64,000 nucleotides of DNA from Closterium sp. NIES-65 (taxonomy: Eukaryota > Streptophyta > Zygnematophyceae > Desmidiales > Closteriaceae). The notes below the pieces were generated by a model. It worked only from the letters and a program-made list of their open reading frames with translations. It made no database searches and was not told the origin of the DNA. The position numbers were made by a program, and so were the translations under genes. Shown piece after piece: positions 12,977-32,500 of this stretch. Each line of letters opens with the position of its first letter. The stretch's first letter is position 1. The stretch is taken from assembly GCA_948144175.1 (NCBI GenBank), contig CANXME010000315.1:47641-111640 (forward strand), read 5' to 3'.

Positions 12977-13442
12977 CGCGGCGCGCTGAGTAGTAACCGC
13001 GGAGCTCTCGAGGCGTCGAAAAAACAGCTGACTGACTAAGTAAAAGCGGACAATTACTACGATCGTCGCACGTACGGACGAATGAGCAGCAGCAGCAGCA
13101 GCTGCGGGAAGTTTGATTAAGTCCGCGAGGCAGAACAGGGCGATTGCTGGATTTTGAAGCGAGTCGCGGTTATGCGATTGTCGGAAGAAACTGGACGCAT
13201 CAAGCAGGAGAGACTAGTGTGCAGGAGCACAGCTACGGCGCCTTGATCGGAAACGTAATGGGGGCGTGACTTTTAGGGAATAAAATCCACGTTACGAGAA
13301 GCAAGAATATAGTGACGAGACGACTCGTGGCACTGAAGAGCTACACTTCGTGAATGAATTACGTTCATGACCTTACATACAGCATTTCCTAGTTCCTCAT
13401 CCAGAATAATGTTCGGATTACTCATTTAATTTCTACAACTGT
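12977..13442. other. Intergenic: THOC3 promoter and Pta 3' flank
   Basis: Short interval between the THOC3 start (12976, minus) and the Pta stop (13443, minus). It contains a CAG-rich run near 13087. No gene is seen. Confidence 0.6.
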
Positions 13443-21882
<8,440 letters not shown>

Positions 21883-23065
21883 GGCTCCCGGGACTGCGAT
21901 GTGTCTGTGTAACAGCCGAGTCTTTTGCGTTACAGTCTGCTAGCAATGCGTGGAAAGTTCGAAGGCCACGAGTTGACAATTGAGGGGAATTAAGACGATG
22001 CAGGCCAAGACGATGCTCGCCAAGGCTATTTCGTGTCTCTGCCAGAGTCAGAGACCAGGACAGGGCAGCAAGAGCAACCCTTGGGAGTATCGACTCTTGA
22101 GATGATCAAACTTCGCTGAGTATCAATGGCAATGGGTCAATGGGGTCCAAGAGAACCGTCCCTAGTAGAGCGCTAGCTGGAAGTTCTCAAGGGCTTGCTC
22201 CCCCTATCTTGTCTTCCCTTGAGCTTGTCAGACGAGGTTTCAAGAAGACCTTGATCCGTTTCAAGCAGCTCGGGTATTCTTCTCCCAGAGAATAGAAAAA
22301 TAGACTACATAATTTGAGCATGGAGTACTTCAACGATTGGACAAATAAGCATTCAGGGATGCCCTTTGATTGGACATTCGGGCTACTGGGCTGTGCTGCT
22401 TCGTTTTGCAAGATTCTTGGGGCTGACACCGAGAATCAAGGCACACGTCCGCCACGGGTCCAGCAACATCGGAAAATCAACGCCACGTCATGCCAGAAGA
22501 AGCATCTCCGATTTCCTTCCTACCTACCATCATGCATTTCCTCCTCCCTTCCCTGCTTGCCTGTGCTGGTTTGGTTCACCATCCCTGACTGAGGGCGTAT
22601 CCCCGGGTGGTGGCAGGGCCACTGTAGATGGCAGAGTTGGTGGCATGCGGGAAAACCGCATGCCACCAACATTTTTACCGAGGCGCGCGCGACTCGTATT
22701 TGGTGGCATTGAAGTGACATTTTTGGGGCATTGCCCAATCACGCACCTGTATTCGCGCGCCAAATTTCCTGACACCAACCTGGCGTTTTATGTGTTCGTG
22801 GCAGGCTGCCATCTACAGTGGCCCTGCCACCACCCAGGGATACGCCCTGAATCACACAACACTCACCGAACACATCATTCAGAAGATCTCACATCAGTTT
22901 CTGTTGTTCGAGTCAAATGTAGTCAGGCCAAGTCAGCCGCTGATCCCCAGAAATTGTTAAGAGTCCTCCGCTACCACCAATTCTTCCTAAATCTGCAGTC
23001 GCGTTTTTGTTTTAGCTCGCCAAGCGTCGTCAAATCATTCGCTTTCTCGTGAAGCCTGACTGAGC
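21883..23065. promoter_or_regulatory. Shared divergent promoter region of Pta and AckA
   Basis: 1.18 kb separate the two start codons, so the region must hold both promoters. I see no certain TATA box. A MITE occupies 22592-22849, closer to AckA. Confidence 0.6.
22592..22849. mobile_element. Foldback MITE in the Pta-AckA promoter
   Basis: About 45-bp terminal inverted repeats beginning AGGGCGTATCCC and including GGGTGGTGGCAGGGCCACTG are nearly identical (one clear mismatch). Inside is a second perfect hairpin: TTGGTGGCATGCGG, loop GAAAA, CCGCATGCCACCAA (22637-22669). No coding capacity and no clear target duplication. Confidence 0.75.
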
Positions 23066-26027
23066 ATGGCGAAGTCGAAGACGATCCTTGTGCTGAACGC
23101 AGGGAGCTCGTCTCTCAAGTATGTCTCCTGCCTTGGTCTAACATGCGTCCTGATCCCTGGAACCAAGCGCCGTTCGGGAAAATCCGTTTTCCCGCATTGC
23201 GATGATTGCTGGTGTATTATTCACCCTTTTCTTTGAGAGAGCATTGCAGCTGGTATGCACCTTCACGTTTGGTTTAAGACTTTTTAGCGGAAACGATTTT
23301 CTTCGTCCCTCCATCTGCGCATGACTGAAGGTACGCGCTGTACGAATTCGCGGATGCGCTGAAGGCGAAGCTGGCGGTGTCGGGTCTGGTGGAGCAGATC
23401 GGCACTCCCAAGGGCGTCATCACGCACAAGGCCCTCGCCACCAACCAGACCGTCCATGAGGTCAGCCGCCGTCACCTTCATCGCTTTCATTGCGAATTCG
23501 GGACCACCCTCAATCAAATCAAACCGCTCTGCCTCCCCTCTGCACTCTTCAACCACCTTCTTTCTCTTCAGCCACCTTTCTCGTTTATTCACTCATTCAG
23601 CTCACTCCGATAAAGTGCATCTCTGTGTTTGTTTACCGGCTCTGTGTTCTAACCTTTAACCATAAATACTCACTGTAACTCTCAATGCCTCACTGTAACC
23701 CTTCCTGTGTGACGTGCTTCAGAAAGCGGTGTTCAGCGACCACAAGGAGGCCATGTCGCACGCGCTGAAGCTGATGGGGATCAGCAAGGGCAGCAGCGCC
23801 GTGACGGCAGTGGGGCACAGAGCGGTGCACGGCGGTGAGGAGATCAACAAGTCGTGCATCATCACGGAGCACGTGAAGGACGTGCTCAAGAAGTTCACGC
23901 CGCTCGCCCCTTTGCACAACCCTCCCAACCTCCAGGTACGGCCTTGAACCGCACTACACCGCACAGACCCGCACAGAACTGAACCGAACCCTCAGAACCT
24001 CGTGCTAATGTGCTGGAATGGACATAGCGATTGTGAAGTGCATGCAAGAATCAAATCACACACAGCCATGACCAGATATGATCAGTTGTGAAGGACAGGC
24101 AAAACACACTCAGACTCCTAGTCTCGCAAGCCACCCCAGCCCTTGCAAGCACACATACCCACAATGCAGGCACACACAACACATCCTATAGGACTGCGGG
24201 TTGGTCCTGGCGTGACCATGTCTCGCCCCCCAAGGTTCCGTTTCTGCCTTCTTAAATCCTTGACCACCATACAGGGCATGGCGTGAGCGCAGGATGACTG
24301 GATGGCTGGATGGCTGGATTTCTGGCTTCCCATGCTCTATCCCCACCTCCTCCTGAACGCTTACTCCGCTTATGAGATTGATGGAGCTGCTGCATTGTTC
24401 GCATTCTACCTGCTTCATTGTTGGGTCCAACCACCATGCTCTGTACCTACTTAACCTGCCTGCAAATCTACCATCTCATCGCTCTTCCCCCCATTCCCCT
24501 TCCTATGTCATCTCCCCACCCCACTCCTCCCTCTTCCCCCGCGCTGGCATGGGCAGGGCATGGCGGTGGCGCAGGAGCTGCTGGACTGCCCGCAGGTGGT
24601 CCCCACCCCACATTCCCCCCGACCTCATCTCCCCACCCACCCCCTCCTCCTCCCTCCCTGACTGGCATCCCAAGGGCATGGCGGTGGCGCAGGAGCTGCT
24701 GGACTGTCCGCAGGTGGCCCCCGCCCCACACCCAACCCACCCCCTCTCCCTCTGACTGCCATGGGCAGGGCATGGCGGTGGCGCAGGAGCTGCTGGACTG
24801 TCCGCAGGTGGCGGTGTTTGACACGGCGTTCCACAGCACCATCCCGCCGCACGCCTACACGTACGCCCTGCCCTACCGCCTCTACAAGGAGCTGGGCGTG
24901 CGGCGCTACGGTTTTCATGGCACCAGCTACATGTACCTGCTCAGGGAGACGGCGAGGCAGCTGGGGAAGAAGGAGAGCGAGATGAACATGATCACGCTGC
25001 ACCTGGGGGCCGGTGCGAGTATGGCGTGCATCAAGGAGGTGAGTGGGACAGCAGTGCTGGAAATTATGGGTTCACTGTGCGACTGGCCTTTGGGTCGACT
25101 CTAACGAAGGAAAGAGAGGTGAACACGATCACGGCTGGGAGTCGGTGCCAGCATGGAGAGCGAGTCCCATGCATGCATCAAAGATGCGTTCCTGCATGTT
25201 TTAAGTCCACTTTGAAGTTATCTCGAAGGAGAGCGAGGTGAACACGATCACGCTGCACCTGGGGGTGGGTGCGAGCATGGCATGCATCAAAGAAATGAGT
25301 GGGTCAACAGATTCAACGGACAATGGTTTCGTCTGTGTGGCTTGGCTCATTTCGTTCTTCGTTCTGTTCTTGTTCACCCCTTCTGGAATGAACCTCTTCT
25401 TAACCACTGTTATTTCTCCCTGGGTGAGTGCAGGGCAAGTGCATCGACACAACCATGGGAGTAACCCCCCTGGAAGGCCTCGTGATGGCCACTCGGTGCG
25501 GTGACATCGACCCAGCCATCCCCAAGATCCTCTCAGACCTCCAAGGCCTCTCCCCTGCTCAAATCGACTCTCTCCTCAACAAGGAGTCCGGCCTGGTGGG
25601 CATCTGTGGAGACAAGGACATGAAAGCAGTCGTAGACCGCACCGAGGTTGCTGAAGCTGCATGCATACCTGCAGGGGATGACCTGGAAGGGGGCGGCCGG
25701 CACCGGCTTGCTCTGGAGGTGTTTGTTCATCGCGTGAGGAAGTATCTGGGAGCGTATTTGGTCCAGCTGGGAGGGAAGGTGGACGCTATTGTGTTCAGTG
25801 CAGGGATTGGGGAGAGATCGGCGCCAGTGCGGGCGCGGGTGTGTGCGGGATTGGAGGCGTTTGGGATTGAGGTGGATAAGGCGCGGAATGAGGAGGGGAA
25901 CAAGGGAGCACGAGAGATTTCTGTGGCAGGGGCGAAGATAAAGGTGATGGTCGTGCCGACTGATGAGGAGCTGTGCATTGCGCAGGAAACCCTGCGTGTG
26001 GTTGACGAGGCTCGCAAGGAAGAGTAG
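23066..26027 (+). CDS. ACK: Acetate kinase
   Basis: Transfers phosphate between acetyl phosphate and ADP, forming acetate and ATP (reversible). Exons: 23066-23118, 23331-23460, 23723-23935, 24769-25038, 25434-26027; 419 residues, against 400 for the E. coli enzyme. Family motifs are in order: [11 protein letters not shown] (first signature, residues 7-18), [18 protein letters not shown]-like [83 protein letters not shown], and [13 protein letters not shown] near the C-terminus. An in-frame TGA at 23057 fixes the ATG at 23066, so no transit peptide precedes the signature unless an upstream exon exists. Partial copies of exon 4 occur at 24557-24598, 24677-24718, 25105-25165 and 25228-25300. Confidence 0.97.
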
Positions 26028-26512
26028 GACGGAAATGCGTGGCTTAGTCAACACTATTTCTCTCTCAGGTGGCATTATTTCGTCGCCCCGGTAATTATAT
26101 ATACAAATGCTAAAACGGATTACTTTATTGAACATAAGAAATAATTCTCTGTATGTCATCTCACATAATTCTACAAATTTACATGCGCTTATAAGCCCGG
26201 CAGAAATCCATGACGTGGCAGCTAATGGTCCTTTGCCTTGGAAATTCCTCAACCACGAATTCCCCACTGCTGACTTTGAAACACCCGCCGTGGTTATTCC
26301 GCCGTGACTCTGGTTGCTATGATCATATGCTGCTCCCCTAGCGTCGAAAGTCTGAAGTAGGAGCCATAATCCATCGCTCGCGCCAGAATCTCTGTCATCG
26401 TTCGCGGAGACGAGCAATTCTGGATAAGTGCGCGACCAAGTGTTGCTGTTTGGACTCTCGACTTGGCCCAGATACGCTGATACGTCAGACCGCGAACGAC
26501 GTTCGTCGTTCC
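26028..26512. other. Intergenic: ACK 3' flank and NARS promoter
   Basis: 485 bases between the ACK stop and the first ATG of the synthetase. The first 150 bases are AT-rich, as expected for a 3' untranslated region. A minus-strand frame of 402 codons spans this interval and the ACK 3' exon but is antisense noise. Confidence 0.6.
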
Positions 26513-29500
26513 ATGTCAACCAGTATGAATTGGACGGCGGGCCGATGCGTGCCGGCGCTGAGAGTCGCAGCCCTGTGCCTGCGCCAATCGATGGTTCCCG
26601 CTCAGGCGATCCGGCGCCTCGGGTGTCCCGCGTTGCGTGAAAGCATCGCCGGATGCACGCAGATAAAAACTGACGGCTGTAATCGATCGATTCATGGCTT
26701 CGGCCAGCAGCGGGCTCTCCGGAGACAGCTGGACCACTCATCGACAGTCCTTACACACGTGGCACCTGCTGATAGGCGGAGCCGCAATGTACGATGCTTG
26801 GCTTCGAGTGCAACTGGCGACGGCGGAGCGACGGCTGGAGCCGAGTCAGCAGTTGCGGACGTGGCAGCAGCTTCGTCAACTGAAGCAGTAGCTGACGTGG
26901 AACAGACGAGTGAGCAGAAAGCGGAGAGCGGGGCTGCTGGGAGCGGCAAAGCAGGCGCGGGGAGGCGCAAGGAGCGGCGGATGGTGAAAGAGTTCAAGAA
27001 GCGGTTGAGAATCGCGGATATTAAGAACGGACCGAACGAAGGGATGGATCAGGTATGAATTGAGGGAGGTTTAATGGCATGAGAAGGTTGTAGGGGATAC
27101 ATATGGGGGTTTGCACGTGGAATGCTTTGTGGGGCCTTGTATTTGTCTTGCATTATCCTCAGTTTGCTAGTCTTTGATGCATTTGTCTCAGTTTGACACC
27201 ATTGCACGATATGTTCTGCCAGTTAACTCTATTTCTCTGGGTTTTTCCTTATTGCCTGATCGGATTCAGGTTGGGCGCCACGTGGAGCTCCGTGGTTGGG
27301 TGCGGACGGTGCGCTCTCAGAAGGCCTTCTCTTTCATTGAGGTGAGCGAGTGCATGAACATTCTTATGTGGTGTATCTGTAATGTAGTGTAATGTACTGT
27401 AATGTAGTGTAATTTACTGTAATGTAAACGTATGTAGTCTGATGTGATGGTAAAACGCCTGACAGTCCCACTCTCATGTCTCCCATCCCACTCCCAATCA
27501 TGCCGTTAACCCTCGGTCCTCTACGCCTCCTCACTCCTCCTCTTCTCCTCGTCCCCGCATGCGTCCTGTTCTTTCACACCACTCTCCCCTCCCCACCTGT
27601 TTCCCCACACCGGTTCCCCCCTCCCCACCTGCGCCCTCCATCCAGCTCAATGACGGTTCCTCCCTTTCAGGCATTCAGGTGGTGGCCACACCTGAGGTTG
27701 AAGGCTATCAGGAGGTAACAACAGAAGCTACCAGGAGGTAACAACAGAAGCTACCTGGAGGTAACAACAGAAGCTGCCTGGAGGTAACCACAGAATCTGC
27801 CAGGAGGTAACAACAGAAGGTAGCAACAGAACGCTTTCAAGAAGAGGTAACAGCCAAAATAATCAGCAAATGTCAATGAAAGGCCACCAGGAGGTAGAAA
27901 CAGGTAGGCATCTGGAGACTTGACGCAAGGTACAGCCTGGGCAGGCAGTATAGCTGGGCACCATGGTTAACTAGCCGTAGCCAACCGTGAAAACATTTCT
28001 TGTGGTATCTCTCCTGTCGTGGCTTGTGAGCTAGTGCTAGCTAGAGAAGAGCGACTTCACCAGTTCTCCTCACGTCCCAAGCTCCAAGCTCGCCTTGTTG
28101 GCGCTCCAAGCTCGCCTTGTTGGCGCTCCAAGCTCGCCTTGTTGGCGCTCCAAGCTCGCCTTGTTGGCGCTCCAAGCTCGCCTTGTTGGCGCTCCAAGCT
28201 CGCCTTGTTGGCGCTCCAAGCTCGCCTTGTTGGCGCTCCAAGCTCGCCTTGTTGGCGCTCCAAGCTCGCCTTGTTGGCGCTCCAAGCTCGCCTTGTTGGC
28301 GCTCCAAGCTCGCCTTGTTGGCGCTCCAAGCTCGCCTTGTTGGCGCTCCAAGCTCGCCTTGTTGGCGCTCCAAGCTCGCCTTGTTGGCGCTCCAAGCTCG
28401 CCTTGTTGGCGCTCCAAGCTCGCCTTGTTGGCGCTCCAAGCTCGCCTTGTTGGCGCTCCAAGCTCGCCTTGTTGGCGCTCCAAGCTCACCTTGTTGGCGC
28501 TCCAAGCTCGCCTTGTTGGCGCTCCAAGCTCGCCTTGTTGGCGCTCCAAGGCTACCAAGCTCCATCCATGCCATCTCCTTTCTTGCTCCGTCTCCTTTCA
28601 GTTCCGCTCCCTGCTCTTGCTCCTTGCCTGCTCTTGCTCCATGCCTGCTCTTGCTCCATGCCTGCTCTTGCTCCATGCCTGCTCTTGCTCCATGCCTGCT
28701 CGTCCTCTCCCTCACGGTCTTCCCACCAGGTGGAGGGGGGTGGCATCACCACAGGGGCAGCGGTGTCAGTGGAGGGAGAGGTGGTGGAGAGTCAGGGCAA
28801 GGGCCAGAAGATTGAGATCAAGGCTAAAAGACTCACGCTAGTACGTGCCTGGTACTTTTTGCACTTATTCTCACTCTGATATAAGTACCTTGCATGTAGG
28901 CTAGGCATTACCACCATATGTTTCAGTGGAGGTACTGTATTCAGCCCTTACCTGTCTGATGTGTGGTGGATGACTTTTGAGACGGGGGTATTGTATTGGA
29001 GGTACTGGATTCAGCCAGTTCCCCATCAAAAGCTGTTTCAATGGGGGTACTGTATTCAGCCCTTCCCTGTCTGATGTGTGGATGGGTGTATCTTCTCAGC
29101 ACCGTGCATGAAACGCCTCACGCTCACTCTGGCCTGGCTGAATAAGCCTTCCTTCTGCCTTGTCAGCAATCCTATTTCCTGCTGTCAACTCCTTCCTATG
29201 CGCGCTTATTCTGTTGACTTTTGTCCATGTTAATTTGTTCCCCTGCCTCTTGTTTCCTCTCCTCCCCTTTCGTGCAGGTGGGTGGCAGCGATGGCAGCAC
29301 GTACCCTCTGCAAAAGAAGAAGAGTTTTGAGACGTGCTGCCATCGCTACTGCCCCTCTCAAGACTCTTCTTCTTTCACGTGTTTCCTCTCCTCCTCTATC
29401 GTGCAGGTGGGCGGCAGTGATGGCAGCACGTACCCCCTGCAAAAGAAACGGCACTCCTTGGAGTATCTTCGCACCATAGCTCACCTGAGACCTCGCACCA

Positions 29501-32500
29501 ACACCATTGGCGCTGTGAGTTGACCATGTTTAGACGGGAAGATAAGAAGCGCCTTGAAGTACGCGGCATGGTTTGGAGTATCTTTGCACCGCATCGCACG
29601 TTAGACCATTCACCAACACCAGATCACATCCCACTGCTGGCTGCTACTATCACATCCAAACCCACCCCTGTTCACATCCCACTGCTGGCTGCTACTATCA
29701 CATCCAAACCCACCCCTGTTCACATCCCACTGCTGGCTGCTACTATCACATCCAAACCCACCCCTGTTCACATCCCACTGCTGGCTGCTACTATCACATC
29801 CAAACCCACCCCTGTTCACATCCCACTGCTGGCTGCTACTATCACATCCAAACCCACCCCTGTTCACATCCCACTGCTGGCTGCTACTATCACATCCAAA
29901 CCCACCCCTGTTCACATCCCACTGCTGGCTGCTACTATCACATCCAAACCCACCCCTGTTCACATCCCACTGCTGGCTGCTGCTATCACATCCAAACCCA
30001 CCCCTGTTCACATCCCACTGCTGGCTGCTGCTATCACATCCAAACCCACCCCTGTTCACATCCCACTGCTGGCTGCTACTATCACATCCAAACCCACCCC
30101 TGTTCACATCCCACTGCTGGCTGCTACTATCACATCCAAACCCACCCCTGTTCACATCCCACTGCTGGCTGCTACTATCACATCCAAACCCACCCCTGTT
30201 CACATCCCACTGCTGGCTGCTACTATCACATCCAAACCCACCCCTGTTCACATCCCACTGCTGGCTGCTACTATCACATTCCACTCCGTGTGGTGTCTTG
30301 AGTACACTGCGCAGTGCTCTGGCCCAGACCTACCACCGCTTGTTCCAGTCACATGCCTTTGTGTGGGTGGCAATGGCGTTGTCTTTCCTTATTACCTTTC
30401 CGCGCATCCCACCCCTCTCCCTCGCACTGCAGGTGTCCCGGGTGCGCAGTGCCTTGGCACAGGCATCGCACCGCTTCTTCCAGTCGCACGGATTCGTGTG
30501 GGTGGCATCGCCCATCATCACTGCCTCTGACTGTGAAGGGGCGGGCGACCAGTTCCGAGTCACCACGCTGGTGGGTGGGTGGGGGTGGGAGTTTGTGTGT
30601 GTGGGTGCAGAGGGATTGGTGCACGTGTCTGGTGGGTGGGTGGGGGTGGGAGTTTGTGTGTGTGGGGGCAGAGGGAAAGGTGCACGTGTGTGGTGGAAGG
30701 GGCGGGTGGGTGGGTGGGTGGCCCATCATCACGGCATCCGACTGCCAAGGGGCTGGGGATCACTTCCGAGTCACCACGCTGGTGGGTGTGCATGGGCGGT
30801 TGGGTATGCTGTGCTGTGCTGTGCTGTGCTGTGCTGTGCGGCCATGGCTGTGGTAGACCATGACAAGGAGTTGACCAGCCATGGTCAAGTGATGCCCTTT
30901 CTCTTCACCCATCCCTGTTCCCTGTCCGCACTTTTGATACGTCAAAAAAAAAGAAACTTTCCTGCTCTCTATCCCCCGTAATGTAGAGATGAATGGTGAA
31001 TCTCATGCCTGCCCTTTCCTCCTCTCCGCATCAACATCCCCTTCATGCCCCCCTTTCTCTCTATCCCTGTGCTTCGAGTCGACTCAAAATCTCTCCCCCT
31101 CGCTCTATCCCTATGACCATCTTTTCCCATTACATTTCGATTCCTGCAGATACCAGGCACCCCTGATGCATCCACGCCAGTGAAGGCCATCCCCACCAAC
31201 AAGGACGGATCCGTGGACTGGTCTCAGGTGAATGACGTGGCTCCGATGAATGACGTGGCACAGGTGAATGACGTGGCACAGGTGAATGACGTGGCACAGG
31301 TGAATGACGTGGCACAGGTGTATGACATGGCACAGGTAAATGACGTGGCACAGGTGAATGACGTGGCACATGTTAATGACGTGGCACAGGTGAATGACGT
31401 GGCACAGGTGAATGACGTGGCACAGGTTAATGACGTGCCACAGAAATGCGTAATGTCATGAAGTCAGGGGACCTAGGTGAGCGCGAAGTGTAGGAACATA
31501 CATAGTACATTGCTACTGTGACATTGCCGTGCCTCCTTGTAGATTCAGTCAGAGGCAGTGCAAACAATGTGGAAAGAGTGCAGAGCAGACAGTGCATACT
31601 CTACCTGACTGTGGCATCCCTGCGTCTTGATTTGTCTCTGCATCTTACTGTACCGCATTGTACCGCGCGTGTGCTGTGTGTGCATGCATGCCGCAGGATT
31701 TCTTCAAGCGCCCGGCGTACCTCACAGTGTCGGGGCAGCTGAATGCGGAGATCTATGCCTGCGCCCTGCACGATGTGAGTGAGACAATATGCTCCTTAGC
31801 CTGCTCGTCCCTCCCTCCGTCCTCCTGCATTATTTTCAGGCCCCTTAGAAAAAATACTGTCGCATAGCTCACAGTGTGTCAGCCCAGCTGAAGTGGAAAT
31901 GCACTCGTGTGCCCTGCACAGTTTGGCGTCCCTCAAAACGCTCTTCCTCTTTCCTCCACGCCTCTCCTCTCCTCCCCACACCCCTCCCCTCCACGCCTCT
32001 CCCAACCACCCCCTGTCCCCAGGTGTACACGTTCGGTCCCACCTTCCGAGCAGAGAACTCCAACACCTCGCGCCACCTCGCCGAGTTCTGGGTATGCCTC
32101 GCTGTGTTTCGGTCGGGTTGGGTATGCCTTTTGAGGCGCCTCAAAAGTCGCCGAGTTCTGGGTATGCCTTGTCCAGGGTTGGGAGTGCCTTGTCCAGGGT
32201 TGGGAGTGCCTTGTCCAGGGTTGGGAGTGCCTTGTCCAGGGTTGGGAGTGCCTTGTCCAGGGTTGGGAGTGCCTCATTCCCAACCAAACAATGGGAGTGC
32301 CTCATTCCCAACCAAACAATGGGAGTGCCTCATTCCCAACCAAACAATGGGAGTGCCTCATTCCCAACCAAACAATGGGAGTGCCTCATTCCCAACCAAA
32401 CAATGGGAGTGCCTCATTCCCAACCAAACAATGGGAGTGCCTCATTCCCAACCAAACAATGGGAGTGCCTCATTCCCAACCAAACAATGGGAGTGCCTCA

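Noticed and set aside
25533-26741. 402-residue minus-strand frame
   Set aside because: Antisense to the AckA last exon and the start of NARS; no recognisable domain and better explained by the plus-strand genes.
28019-28879. Frames of 224-286 residues on both strands
   Set aside because: Arise from the 22-bp array between NARS exons 3 and 4; only the last 37 codons before 28840 are exon.
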